Source of the DNA: Polyporus tsugae
Lineage: Eukaryota; Basidiomycota; Agaricomycetes; Polyporales; Polyporaceae
DNA: 64,000 nt
Direction: 5' to 3'
Assembly: GCA_024305745.1 (NCBI GenBank)
Contig: JAHRBS010000013.1
Location: 1,116,001-1,180,000 of the forward strand
Position 1 is the stretch's first letter. Each line of letters opens with the position of its first letter. The translations under genes were made by a program, and so were the position numbers. This document shows, in pieces, positions 1 through 11,841 of the stretch. The notes under the pieces are model-generated. The model did no database searches and was not told where the DNA came from. It was given only the letters and a program-made list of their open reading frames with translations.

Positions 1-528
1 TCACCCTCCACAACGCCATAGTGGGCAGTGCTGGCGTGCAAACGTGTTGTCATTGGTCCGGTGGATGGTGGTTACGATACTTATTCAGCGCGGAAGATAC
101 GATAGCTCAGCATGTCTGGCCAGACGGCCTCATACCCTTGCAAGCAGAGTGACGGTCCAGGCGAAGCTGAAGTTGTCCATTTGACGCTGATGAGGTGCAC
201 CTTCTATAATATTAGGCTTATTAGCAGGTAGTACCCCATTTGGCAGCCTCATCGGCCAAATGATCTATGATCTATAACGTCATGCATTCCAGTTGCTAAG
301 TATCTGCAAAGTAAAGCGAGGGTTTAAAAAGCTTTTGGATGTTGGAAAGGCAACTTGTGGAGATATTTATCATTCTGGTTGATAAGGGGCAGGAGGGAGG
401 TGGAGTGGAGCTTGGACGGTGGCGGATGTTGTCATTCATTGGACCCTCATCGACATCCGCCCCGCCGCCCGCCTGGTCTGAGGGTGAGTGCATTCGCTTG
501 CTCTCCACCACCACCTCCTCGCGCGGGC
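1..528. other. Upstream region of the phytochrome gene
   Basis: No convincing gene is seen here. The reading frame of the downstream phytochrome stays open back to about position 355, but the first ATG in that frame is at 529, so this stretch is taken as promoter and 5' leader. Open frames on the other strand near 300-510 are short and show no recognisable domain. Confidence 0.5.
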
Positions 529-3500
529 ATGTCTAACGGTCACTCCCCGCACGTCCAGGACCCCGCCAACACATCCCTAAGAGCCTCTTACGTCTACCCC
601 GTTCGTTCCCTTCTCGCCGGCATCCAACCAGCCAAGAACAGGAGGTCTTCTCTTGGTGCGTTCCTTGCATCCCTTTCCCTCCTCTCTAATATCCGGTTAG
701 ACGAGGAAGCTTGCCATACTGCCTCCAGAAAAAAGTCAGTAAACGGGCTTCACCACTCTTCTAGTTCGAGCGCGTCTCAAGATCCCCGCGACGACGCCCA
801 TGACCGGAGCGGTCAAGCACGTTTCGTCTCTTCCTCATCACCCCCAACCTCCCACCGCAGACGCAAGCGTGCCTCCCCCAACTTCCGCGACTTTCTCCCA
901 AACCAAAACCCCTTCTCCCCAAGGACCTTTTCCACTACTCTCCCTATAGCTCCTAGTGGATCCACGTCGCGTACGCGTGCGGACGTTCTCTTCACCCTCG
1001 GTCCCATAGGCCACCCGGTGGCTCATCTTCCACAAGCCGATCGCGACGGTGATACATACCTTGATCTCTACAATCCTCGCCATCCTCGCCATCTTTCCGA
1101 GGTCGTCACCGATGCATTCACAGATGTTACCTCGCGGAGCGCCCTAATACCGCAAGCGGCAGCTGATGCAGTCGACGACGATGACATTGACCGTATCGTC
1201 CCAGATAACGCTGATATTGCCGCAAATGTGGAGGACGAACGGGACGCTGGTATGCCTTCTCCTCTATCTGCCGATCTTTTGTCCGGTGAGCCTATGCCCG
1301 ACTCCCGTGCACAACAAGCCTTCTCGCATTCTGGTATCGTCCATCTCCCACCACTGGAGGATACGGCGGACTCGCGTTCGTCATCAGGGGATCCTTCAGG
1401 ACGACAATACAGTCGTGGATCGCAGTCCTACTCCTATTCCCATTCCAATTCCCAACCGGCCGGGGTTTCTGTCCCAGGACTGCTTGGAGAACGAGATAGA
1501 GATTCTCCGAGTCTCTCAGCGGATGGTTCAGGATCGTCTTCGAACCCCTCGTCATCGTCGCTTGCATCGCGTTCGGATAGCGGCGGTAGTGGTGCCTCTA
1601 CCCATGGACAGCATGCGACACTGCGATACCAGCACGTCGAAGACGAGAACGGCCATCACCTTATTATTGGACGGGAGGGGAAGCTAACGCAGTGTGAGGA
1701 TGAGGTAAGCGACGCCATCCATGTCTTCTATCCAGTCGAGTTCATTTCCGTTCAGCCCATCCGCACACCTGGTGCCGTGCAAGGCTTTGGTATTCTGGTC
1801 GCCGTTGAAGAAGATAACGAGACAGGAAACCTCATCGTCCGTCAAGTGTCCGAGGTACGGCAGTATTATTCCTTACTTCTGAATGCACACGCTGACGCTT
1901 ATGTGCAGAACTCAACAGAGCTTCTTGGTCTTTCCCCCTCCTACATATTCGGGTTAGAGTGCTTCTCGCAAACGTTCCCTGAACAGCAGGCAGACGTGCT
2001 TTTCGACAACATCCAATACCTTTCCGAAACCTCATTCACTACTGAAGAGCAGGCCGAAAACCTCCACGTATTCATGCTTAGCGGGTATGGCGAACCAGGC
2101 TCTGCACTCCCCGAAGAGCTTAGTCGAGGCGATCCTCAGGGCCGCCGGACATGGACGTGCTGGTGTGCTGCGCACCGCCCGCAGATGACTGCTCCCGCGA
2201 ACCTCGCGTCTAGCGAGAGTCGCCTCGACAATGCCTACCAGAACATCATCATCCTCGAGTTCGAGCTCGAGCGCGACTCGTCTAACCCTCTCTATCCCCC
2301 GCCGTCTGTGTGCGAGGACGGTTCTCCGCAATCAGGCGTGTCGTCGCCCTCCAACCAGTCCATGTCTACCTCCGCGTCAAACAGCTCTGGCCGAACGCTC
2401 GTGTCCCAAAGCTCCGATGACAGCACGTTCATCAGCACCCCGGAGGGCTCGGCCTCTGATCATAGCGTATTGCTCACGGGTGGCTCTGGTACTGGCTCGC
2501 TCCCATCCGCACTCTCACCTGCGTTACCCTCTTTGAGCCAGGCGCACAACGTGTCTGGGGAGGACGACTGGCTTCCGAGCGCGGAGGACGTGCTTGAGAG
2601 CACGACCTCCCGCTCGAAACCACTTCTGGCCCTTGAGCGTCTCCGGCGTACCCGCCGGCCCGGCGCAATGGGCGTCCTCTCGCCTGACCCGGGGCGCGGG
2701 ACTGGTAGCAACAGCGGCACGGGGAACACGTCGACGTCTTCGCGTGGGGGCTTCCGGAGACGGCGCGGAACCGGCACTGTGGGCATGATGGACGTCTTCG
2801 CGGTCATGGCGCAGATCAACGAGCAGCTCGGGGCGGCGCCGGACTTGGACACGTTCTTGAAGGTCACGGTGGGAGTGATGAAGGACCTGACGCAGTTTCA
2901 TCGGGTTTTGTTATACCAGTTCGACGAGGCGTGGAACGGGCAGGTTGTTGCGGAGCTTGTCGACTGGAATCGGACGCACGACCTGTACCGCGGTTTGCAC
3001 TTCCCGGCGGCGGATATTCCTGCGCAGGTGAGTTGGCTTGATGGACTGCTGTCGTGAACACGATGCTGATTGGTGTGCAGGCGCGCGATCTGTACGCGTT
3101 GAGTGAGTTAATTGCATCATGTACGACTGAGTCGATTTTTCTAGATGCTGACTCAGTTTCCAATGAATTTCTGTGCCCACTTGAATGTGATTACGGCTGA
3201 ACAGACAAGGTCCGGCTACTCTACGACCGTGAGCTGCCAACGGCCCGATTGATTGTGCGGAGCAAAGAAGATCTGAACAAGCCACTTGTATGTCCTCGTG
3301 TGGTGATATTAGTAGTGAGCATTGGCTCATGCGAATTGTCAGGACATGACCCACTGCTACCTGCGGGCGATGAGTCCGATACACTTGAAATGTTTGTGGA
3401 GTTTCCTGTCTCATGGAGCGTCATCGGTGTTAAATCCTGCAATAGACCTCGAAAATATGGGCGTTCGAGCATCAATGTCGGTGGTGAGTAACCACCACGA

Positions 3501-6416
3501 TACCATCTTGCTTTTCCGGGCGCTGACATAACGTTGTGGATGATCCGCCTCCCGCGAACCTCAATATGTGGGGGCCGGTTTGGCATCTAGTCGATTATCG
3601 CGTTTGGAACGCTCTGGGGCCTCGTCGCCTGTCACTCGTACGGACCGCACGGAATGCGCGTCTCGTTCCCTGTTCGTCAGATGCTCCGTCTGCTCTCCCA
3701 GTCGATCTCAAGGAATATTGAGCGGCTAAGCTATGCGCAGCGGCTGCATACCCGGAAGCTGGTGCGTCTGCTCGTATTGGGCGTGGACGATGGCTTGCTG
3801 ACTTGTGACGTCGCCGTCCCTTCGGCGGGACGTAGATCAACACGATGCCGAGCGACCAACATCCGAGCGGATACATTGTCTCGAACGCGGACGATCTGCT
3901 CGGTTTATTTGATGCCGACTACGGTGTGCTCGTCATTGGTGAGGGTGCGAAGATCTTGGGCCCGAATCAGCACGGTCAAGAGACCTTGATTGTTGCGGAG
4001 TACTTGCGACTCAAGCAGTTCAAGTGCGTGTTGGTTTTGATGGCACATTCGCATAACTCGTTGACCATCCATGTTCCGGTGCCAGCACGCTCCAAGTCTC
4101 GCAGGCAGTGACGGTTGACTATCCCGACCTCAAGCTTACGACCGGTTTAGAGGTGATCGCTGGTCTTCTATATGTCCCGCTCTCGGCAGGTGGACGTGAT
4201 TTTATCGCATTCCTGCGCAAGGGGCAACCTCGCCAGGTGAAGTGGGCAGGCAGACCATACAAGGGCGACGGCGGGCTGCCGAACGTGCTGGAACCCCGGG
4301 CGTCTTTCAAGACCTGGGCCGAGATTGTCGCTGGGCGGTGTCGGGTGTGGAGTGACGAACATCTCGAGACCGCCGGCGTGCTCGCACTGGTGTATGGGAA
4401 GTTCATCGAGGTGTGGAGACAGAAGGAGAGTGCGTTGCAGACGACCAAGCTGACGAACCTCTTGCTGTCGAATGCGAGCCACGAAGGTGCGTCGTGTGCT
4501 GCACTTGAGATGTATCTCGTGTGCTTACTGTGCCGTGCAGTGCGCACGCCCTTGAATCACATCATCAAGTAAGTCCTCTCCGTATCTGATATCGGAGTCC
4601 CTGCCTAATGCGCATATAGTTACCTCGAGTTAGCGTTGAACGGACCCCTAGACAACGAGACTAGGGAAAATCTCAGCCATTCACACGCGGCATCGAAGAG
4701 TCTGCTATTCACGATCAACGACTTACTCGTAAGGGTTCCGCAATCGATTATCGTCCATACCATTGAGCGCACATCGTTACGTTAGGACCTTACGCGTCTA
4801 GAGAGTGGCAACGAGATTTCATTCAACGAGCCCTTCGATCTCCATCAAGCCATTGATGAGGCTATTCAGCTCTACCGCAACGAAGCCTGGAGGCGTGGCT
4901 TGCAGTTCAACGTCGACCTCCAGAACTGTCCCAGGCAGGTCGTTGGCGACTGCAAGAAGATTAGAACGGTGGTGGCGAACTTGACGGCGAACGCGCGTAA
5001 GTGTCGCAATTTCTTCCGTCCTCGCATGACGCTGATCGTCTCCGGGTAGTGAAATACACGACTCAGGGTGAGATCTCCGTCGTGTCTCGCTACTTCGACG
5101 AGCCTACCGGTTTGCGCAATTATGGGGACGTCGCTGTTGAGATCGTGGTCTCGGATTCCGGATGTGGTATTCCAAGTGAGAAACTGGAGAGCATCTTCCG
5201 CGAATTTGAGCAGGTCGAGAGCGCTCCCCCGCGGACACATCTGCCTGGCCTTGGTACGCATTCCATGAGTCAATAGGCATGCAATATATTGACTTGATGC
5301 CATGCAGGCCTTGGGCTTGCCGTCGTTGCTCGTATAGTCGAGCAGTTGGGCGGTCAGTTGCGGGTAGACTCGACACTTGGCAAAGGCAGTCGATTCTCTT
5401 TCCTGCTTCCGCTCACCACTGAGACGTCGAGCGGCGGTCGCCTCACGATGTCTTCACCTTCGCCCAATTCGTCTCACTCCTCGTTGGCCCATTCGGTCCG
5501 ATCTCTACCGTCACGGAACAGCAGCAGAGGGTCCGAGATTGATAATCTTGTCGAAGCTATCTCGTCGAGCCATATGGATGATTCGCCCAAGCTTATAGCC
5601 TCCTCGGCCCAGTCGCGAATGGTGGACCGCGCTTCTCCTGTATGCGCTCAGAACGAACGTGGGGTCGAGATACAGGGCTCCGCAAACCCTCTGAAGCCCG
5701 TGAAGGTAGACGTGTTCGATCTGGACTCTCCCATCCACCCCTCTGCAGCGAAGAAGTCTCAAAGAACGACGACGCACAGCCCTGGCATCCATCGAGGGCA
5801 AGGCAATGTGGCTGAACTCCCCAAGTTGCGGATTCTGATTGTGGAGGTAAGTTGATACTTGCAGCTGGGGAATGTGGCAGTAACGCTTCCGCAGGACAAT
5901 GACATCAACCGCATGATATTGGCGAAGCGGTTATCTCTCGATGGACATACAGTCGTGAACACGACAAATGGCCAGGAAGGCCTCGAGGTCATTGAGAGAG
6001 ATCCCAACTTCGACTGCGTCCTCATGGACATTCAGTGAGGGATACAAACCCACGAAGGTTTCTATCTTACTGACATGCAGTACAGGATGCCCTTGCTCAA
6101 CGGATACGAGGCCACTAAGTGCATCCGTGCAGTGGAACAAGATAAGGACCTCATCGACCGTGTCTCCCACAAGCTCAACGGTCGTATACCCATTTTCGCC
6201 GTATCCGCCTCCCTGTTTGAGACGCAGCGCGAGGAGCTATACGCCGTGGGCATGGACGGCTGGATCCTCAAGCCGATCGACTTTAAGCGTCTGAGGACCA
6301 TCCTCCGTGGGATCGTCGACCCGTCACAGCGCGAGACGGACATCTATTACCCTGGCGCCAACTGGGAGATCGGCGGCTGGTTTTCACGGCCGCCTCTCAA
6401 CTTGGCAGATTTATGA
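529..6416 (+). CDS. Fungal phytochrome, hybrid histidine kinase (PAS-GAF-PHY-HisKA-HATPase-REC)
   Basis: Red/far-red photoreceptor and sensor kinase, expected to bind a linear tetrapyrrole (biliverdin in known fungal phytochromes) and to signal by His-Asp phosphotransfer. Sixteen introns: 1705-1755, 1855-1908, 3028-3080, 3103-3204, 3288-3342, 3392-3445, 3484-3590, 3762-3835, 4024-4085, 4487-4540, 4569-4619, 4729-4785, 4997-5049, 5254-5307, 5847-5894 and 6035-6085. Together they leave an exact open frame of 1635 residues. A disordered Ser-rich N-terminus (1-380) is followed by the PAS region with chromophore Cys389 (motif CEDE then [12 protein letters not shown]), a GAF domain from about 715 (FPAADIPAQ) and PHY with the tongue motif QPRQVKW. 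The H-box [12 protein letters not shown] places the phospho-accepting His at 1114. The ATPase has DSGCGIP and GLGLGLA. The receiver carries Asp1524 in LMDIQMP. Start chosen at the first in-frame ATG. All catalytic and chromophore residues sought are present, so the gene looks functional. Confidence 0.95.
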
Positions 6417-7744
6417 TCGAACTTGGTAACGACTCCACGAACATTTTCACGCTTGCTCGTCTCCATCGCTTTTGCTCTGCCTTCACATCCTTGCGACCAG
6501 TATTTTAAAGATAATCTGTTATTTTGCACTTTTGTCTCGCCATAACATACACGCGGCGACTCACCTACTGCTTAGTACTGTATCATATCACACGGACAGA
6601 GCGCACACACACGATAGTCTCTGCATCTTCCCTATACGTATCTTACATTTATCTGTAACCATGGTTTCTCCGTGCTCTGTGTTTATATGCCCCCGGGACC
6701 ATATAAACCGATGTTGCATTAGTCCGTACTAGAACTACCAAGTACTGTCACATCTCCCATTGATACCTAGCACGACTTCTTTTGTACTATGCATGCATAT
6801 CTTACATTGTGTATACCTGTCTTGTAGCTATAGTACTCGTCAGCAGAATGCGATTTGTAGTTGGGGTCGTTGAAGCATCCTCTTACATGACGACGACCCG
6901 AAGCCCTACCGAGCGCCCTACAGCTGAAAGGCTGTCCGAGCCTCAGCCTATGTTCGGATAATTGAAGATTGTTTAACAAGCAATCTTTTGCAGCACTTTC
7001 ATGGACATACTTACCAAGTATGTGCAGCAGGCATCTGACTGAAGGTCACAATGTTCGTCTCCGTGCCCCACTTAGTTTATGGGGTTGGAAGATTTCCAGG
7101 TCAGTGGCGATGCGCACTGGAACCTAAAGGATGACGACATATGCAGGCATGGCCATGAGACGTGCTGCTCATCCACGGTCATTCTTCTCCCAATGTTCAA
7201 TAATCGCCTCGTGAGGAGGAGCACCACAATCAGAAGTGATCGTTCCAGACTGGAGAGCTACATACACCCACTGACATTCTGCGTGATCGACCACAACTTG
7301 AACTCCTGCCTCAGGGCCACCACGCTAGGCTGCATTTTAATCCCACGAGCCATGTCGGGGGCTTAATTAGGTCCAGATGGTCCGATGGTAATGGCTTTTC
7401 CTTCATTCTGAAGGAACCCAGGCATTTCATGAATATCACGTTCTCCGTGGCCGCTTGGTTCTGCCCACAGATGTAACCGTCATACCGTGCGATCCCCATG
7501 ATCTGTGAGGCCCTCGCTACAAGCTAGATTGTCGGTCCCGACAGCATAAAATGGATTTTGTGAATAGAAGTTCAAACGAGGCCCATGAGCTGTAGCACCA
7601 GCATGTCAGTCTCGATAAACTTCAGAGGAAACAACAATACAGCGAATCAACCTTCAAGGACCAATACAAACTGTATCGAACCACCGGATGAGCTGAACGA
7701 AATCATGAACGAAGCGCCACCGAAAGCTTACCGGGAACGTCGGT
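6417..7744. other. Intergenic region, no gene recognised
   Basis: This lies between the phytochrome stop and the stop codon of the convergent F-box gene, so it should hold the 3' ends of both transcripts. Only short unrelated open frames are present and no protein motif, RNA gene or repeat was recognised. Confidence 0.4.
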
Positions 7745-9430
7745 CTACCACAAACTGCCAATCCAAGCCCGATCGGCGGCGGGCTCTTTGCAAGCCTCCG
7801 GCAATGCGACTTGGGGAATAGTCCTTATGCGCCCAACCCGGACCGTCGGGACGTGCTTCGACAGCTGCAAGAGATCGGCGTCGTCGACGATGACGTGCGG
7901 ACCGATCTCAAGGATTAGCGTCTCGATGTACGCGTGCTGGCCGCACGCGAGTCCTTGGCACACCGTCGCGAGCACCACCTTCGGCCGCTTTGCTAGGCAC
8001 ATGCTGTCTACCGTCAGGTCCAAGGGCGATTGGGACAGGCCGTGGCACAGGACGAGGCGCACCGTCTTGAGGTTGCGCGAGACCAACGACGGGTCCTGTG
8101 CGTTCGGCAGCATGTAGAGGTTCGGCTCGAGGGAGTGACGAAAGACAAGAACGAGGGTGTCTAACGCGCCGAGTTCGATAATCACCGAACGGACTATGAC
8201 CGCGAGGCGGTGTCGCTCGGGGGGCACGGCAGTACCGTCGTCGCCAGTCACGTCTCCGACGGGCCGGGTGGGGTGGATTCCGACAGCCCACGCTTCGCGC
8301 ACCCCTGCGAGGGACTCTTTCCGCATGACGACGTCAAGGGTGACCGGAAGGTCGTAGAGGGAGTAAATCGTGTGTCGGATAGGAAGGGTGACGTGGAATG
8401 TGTTGTGCGCGCCGAGGAAGGTGACCGCCAGGACACCGGCCTCGAGTTCGAAGGTGGGTTCCGTGTTTTCGCGGACCAGACAGTGTCCAAAGCACAGCGT
8501 ATGGGCATCCGGAGGGTACTGAGGCGGCCAGCCTTCTCTGGTGGTGTGATGCTCAAGGAGTTGCACGGCTTGACCTTTGTTGCGGGGAAGATGCGTTAGG
8601 TATAACGCCGCCTTGTGTCTGGGTAGCTTGTGCAGCGTTATGCGTCGAAGCTGTGGCAAGTGTACAGGCGGGATGTTGGAGTCGCGTCCCGGGCCGTCCC
8701 TGATATTACTGAGTACGAGGCTCTCGAGGTTGGGACAAAGCGAGAGGAACTTCAACAGATTGCTATCGGCTTTGGGTATGTAGACATCGAAAAGGGCGAC
8801 ATGGGCGAGTGAAGACGGGGGGTTTGAAGGGAGAAAGCACAACATTTTGAGCGTCAGGCATCGCAGTGACGACGGCTGTCCGGGGAAAGGAAGGAATACG
8901 CCGTTTGGGGGCAACCATGAACCACCGGGACTCGTCAACGACAGCATACGGAGCTTTGGAGTGGGAAAGAGGAGAAGGGGGGCCCAGAAGTCCATCGCGA
9001 TGTGACCGAGGCGAGTGAGGTGGAGCTCGTAAATCCGATGTGCTTCGATCGAGTACCAGTCGCGCAAGGCAGGAGGGATGTTACTACCTAGAGCAATGTA
9101 GACGGATAGTGAAGCGTCCTTGCTTTGCGGTTGCGTCACTTTTGTCGAGATATGTTGTGCCTCTTTGATGACAATGCCCTTGACGATCTGAGGAAGGGAA
9201 TCTACAACGTCGCGAAGTCGATGGCAGGTGAGCGCGACAGGGAGAAGCGGGGAACAATCTCGGATAGAACACTTCCAGTAGGGTATAAAACCATCCGTCT
9301 GCCCTCCAAAAGGGAGAAGGAGATGGTGAACGATCATGGCGAGGATCTCGACCGGGACTTTAAAGATCGGTTGGTCGATGTTCGAATGCCGGGGATCGGC
9401 TAGCACAGGATCACCCGGCATTGTCGACAT
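7745..9430 (-). CDS. F-box protein, single exon
   Basis: A 561-residue protein read without introns. Residues about 22-80 (IFKVPVEILAMIVHHLL followed by ALTCHRLRDVVDSLP) fit the F-box pattern of Agaricomycete proteins, which bind Skp1 in SCF ubiquitin ligases. The rest is Leu-rich with irregular repeats of the type LRMLSLTSPG, LRCLTLKMLC, LESLVLSNIR and LRRITLHKLP, suggesting a degenerate leucine-rich substrate-binding region. The start is the ATG at 9430, just ahead of the F-box. Mushroom genomes carry large, fast-diverging families of such proteins, so the substrate cannot be inferred. Placement in the F-box family is by pattern only. Confidence 0.75.
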   Translation of the reverse strand: MSTMPGDPVLADPRHSNIDQPIFKVPVEILAMIVHHLLLPFGGQTDGFIPYWKCSIRDCSPLLPVALTCHRLRDVVDSLPQIVKGIVIKEAQHISTKVTQPQSKDASLSVYIALGSNIPPALRDWYSIEAHRIYELHLTRLGHIAMDFWAPLLLFPTPKLRMLSLTSPGGSWLPPNGVFLPFPGQPSSLRCLTLKMLCFLPSNPPSSLAHVALFDVYIPKADSNLLKFLSLCPNLESLVLSNIRDGPGRDSNIPPVHLPQLRRITLHKLPRHKAALYLTHLPRNKGQAVQLLEHHTTREGWPPQYPPDAHTLCFGHCLVRENTEPTFELEAGVLAVTFLGAHNTFHVTLPIRHTIYSLYDLPVTLDVVMRKESLAGVREAWAVGIHPTRPVGDVTGDDGTAVPPERHRLAVIVRSVIIELGALDTLVLVFRHSLEPNLYMLPNAQDPSLVSRNLKTVRLVLCHGLSQSPLDLTVDSMCLAKRPKVVLATVCQGLACGQHAYIETLILEIGPHVIVDDADLLQLSKHVPTVRVGRIRTIPQVALPEACKEPAADRAWIGSLW

Positions 9431-10456
9431 AATCTGAGTATGATATGAGCTCTATAGTATTTTGTCTTCAAGAGAATACTTACTCACTGCGTTTGGGAAT
9501 TTGTGGCTCGAGGGAAGAGAACAAAGGGTGGGGTACCGTGACTGCACCACGGGAGGTTTCTCGGTGAATCTGATCGTCCACGGTATTATTGCAAGGCTGT
9601 AAGCATGCTCAGAAATGGACTTGAAATAGACTTGGCTGAGCAACGTACTGCGATGGTGGTCGAGGTTTCGATTGAAGACAAGTGCCCATGGCCTGGCACT
9701 GGCACTGGCTCTGGCATGGTTCAAGCCGCAACGCCGGCCCGTCGGACGACGGGGCCGATGACAGCTCGGCATCATCCGGAACACAGGCCCGGTTCTGTTA
9801 ATTTCATCCATGGCTACCACCGACACTTGAAGCTGCCTGCCAGCCCAAGTTCGACAACCTCAGCCTGCAGCTCGGCCCATTTGAACGTTCCCAGGACGGA
9901 CGTGCACCTGAGTATGAGTAAATCATGTTCATGAGCTAAAGCCTCAATTCCCAAACCCGAGCGGGCGCCGGCGGTCTCAGCTCGGATGTATACCCCTTCA
10001 CCGCTATCCCACCTAGGTTCGTTCTCGTCCATCCGTTCCATGGCGAAGTGCTACCCCAATACCCTTACTGTAGAACCCGACTTCTATGAATGGATTCATA
10101 GCGGTCTTCAACGCAGCTCCTACCAGCCCAAACCCGCGTAAGAATCAATCACGTTCAGGTTGACCAGGGCCCAGTACGTGGTATCGTCATCTATCGGTGT
10201 GTCGACCGTTTTTTTTTTGTTGTGACCCCTTAACGGACACTGAAACACACACTATAAGAGCCGTTATGGTTGCTGATGATGAACGACGTCCAGAGCGCTG
10301 TCGAATGTGGGCGCATGGGAACTCGACTCGATCGCACACAATATATGTCCTGCCCACGTCACTTTCTGCAAGCTGTCTTCGACCTTCCCCCGTCCTCTTT
10401 CTTACATGGGCCAATTCCCTCGAGTGCACAAGCTACCACTTTACCTTCTACGATCG
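9431..10456. other. Intergenic region between divergent genes
   Basis: Divergent promoter space between the F-box gene and the alpha/beta hydrolase. A T-rich run occurs near 10209-10219. Open frames on both strands are short and show no domain; no further gene is supported. Confidence 0.4.
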
Positions 10457-11841
10457 ATGCTGGCCGAAACACACATGTTTCGTCTGCCTGATTCCGGGCT
10501 GTCTGTATCCGCAAATCGTTATCGTTCGGCTGAAGACGTTCAGAGCGACACCGGAGTTACTCTCGTCTTCGCCCATTGCAGCAGCGCTCGTAGATGACGC
10601 TACAAGTATTCGTATGCGTATGACATCTGATATGACTTCTGAATCATTTGAAGACAAAGAACAGTGGGAACCAACGATCTCGAGGCTATTTGACCTCAGC
10701 GCAGCCTCAAACACCTTGCTCCCTCAGTGGCGCATTCTAGAGGCCTGGTCCTTGGATGCACAAAATCACGGAGATTCCGCTGTAATCAACCAGCATGCGC
10801 TCGCCGAGCGACAGGCCGTGTGTACGTACGATCTTGCCTTGCAGACCTCCTTGCGCTCATCGGACGACATCAGCTATCCAGGAATACGCGAGCATGTTGC
10901 ACTTCTTTGTTACGTCAAAGTTCGTTGACGGAAAACACATCATCGCCGTTTCGCATTCCGCGAGCACGTCAGCCTGGTGGGCGATCATACCCTCCGAGCA
11001 CCAGCGCATCGCTCATGTAGTCTTGATCCTTGGTGACGCGCAGGACGCTCGCTTGTGCTAACGCGAGCATCCCTTGCTTGCGAGCTCTTATTTTCGTCGA
11101 ACCTGTTATGGTTGTACCCCCCATCTTGGACAGAGACTCTCGCGTCATGGCTGGAGACACGAATGTAGCAGGGGTGCTCGCGCGCTCGGAGGGTTGGGAT
11201 AGTTATACTTCACTTCGCAGGATGCTCGAAAAGCGGTACCCCTGGAAAATCTGGGACAAGCGTGTGCTCGAAGCATACCTGGTGAGCGATCAGTGTCCCC
11301 AGCCTTTTCCTCGGAGAAGGAAGCCACTGATTACACCAGAAACATGGATTCGTAGAAGCGGAGGCCCCTGCTACCAAGCGGGGCACGATTATGCCCAAGT
11401 GCCTGAAAACACAAGAAGTCGGCTTCTATTATGCCGACGACCATGTGTTGGCAGGGACACTTGTAGACAAGTTGTGCAGACGCCATCCCGTGCATTCTAT
11501 TTTCGGAGAACGCCCAGAGATGGTGTAAGTGGCTTCGTCATGGTTTCTCGGAGTTACAGGCATAACGAGAGATCTCCAGGTCACTCGGGTCGCGCAAGTT
11601 GATATGCGACGTGGACGAAGGGCGCGTGATGGCGTCCATCTCGGTAGTACCACGATGCGGGCATCTAGTGAGTACTTCACTGTTTCTGAGACCCGACTAT
11701 GGAACCGACATACATTCATAATCATCTTCACTGCAGGCGGTACAAGAGAACCCAGACGGTGTTGCAGAGGCCATTTCCAAGATCATTTCGTCTTCGTCAG
11801 GTGCACTCGGGAAACATAGCTTAGCGATGGCACATTTGTAA
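10457..11841 (+). CDS. Alpha/beta hydrolase (fungal AB-hydrolase family)
   Basis: Exons 10457-10589, 10654-10821, 10874-10976, 11044-11281, 11340-11524, 11580-11667 and 11737-11841 join into a 339-residue protein that closes in frame. The order of motifs is that of a family of fungal serine hydrolases: GVTLVFAHCSSAHKEQWEPT (oxyanion region), WSLDAQNHGDSAV, then IIAVSHSAST with the likely nucleophile Ser129, LIFVEPVM, KIWDKRVLEAYL, and SVVPRCGHL with the likely catalytic His304 before VQENPDGVAEAI. The substrate is unknown; members act on esters or small metabolites. The nucleophile elbow lacks the glycines of the classic GxSxG motif. The start may instead be the ATG at 10475. The gene is easy to miss because no exon is long. 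Confidence 0.85.

Noticed and set aside
2460..2901. Several minus-strand open frames opposite phytochrome
   Set aside because: They are mirror images of the Ser/Arg-rich linker in the true gene.
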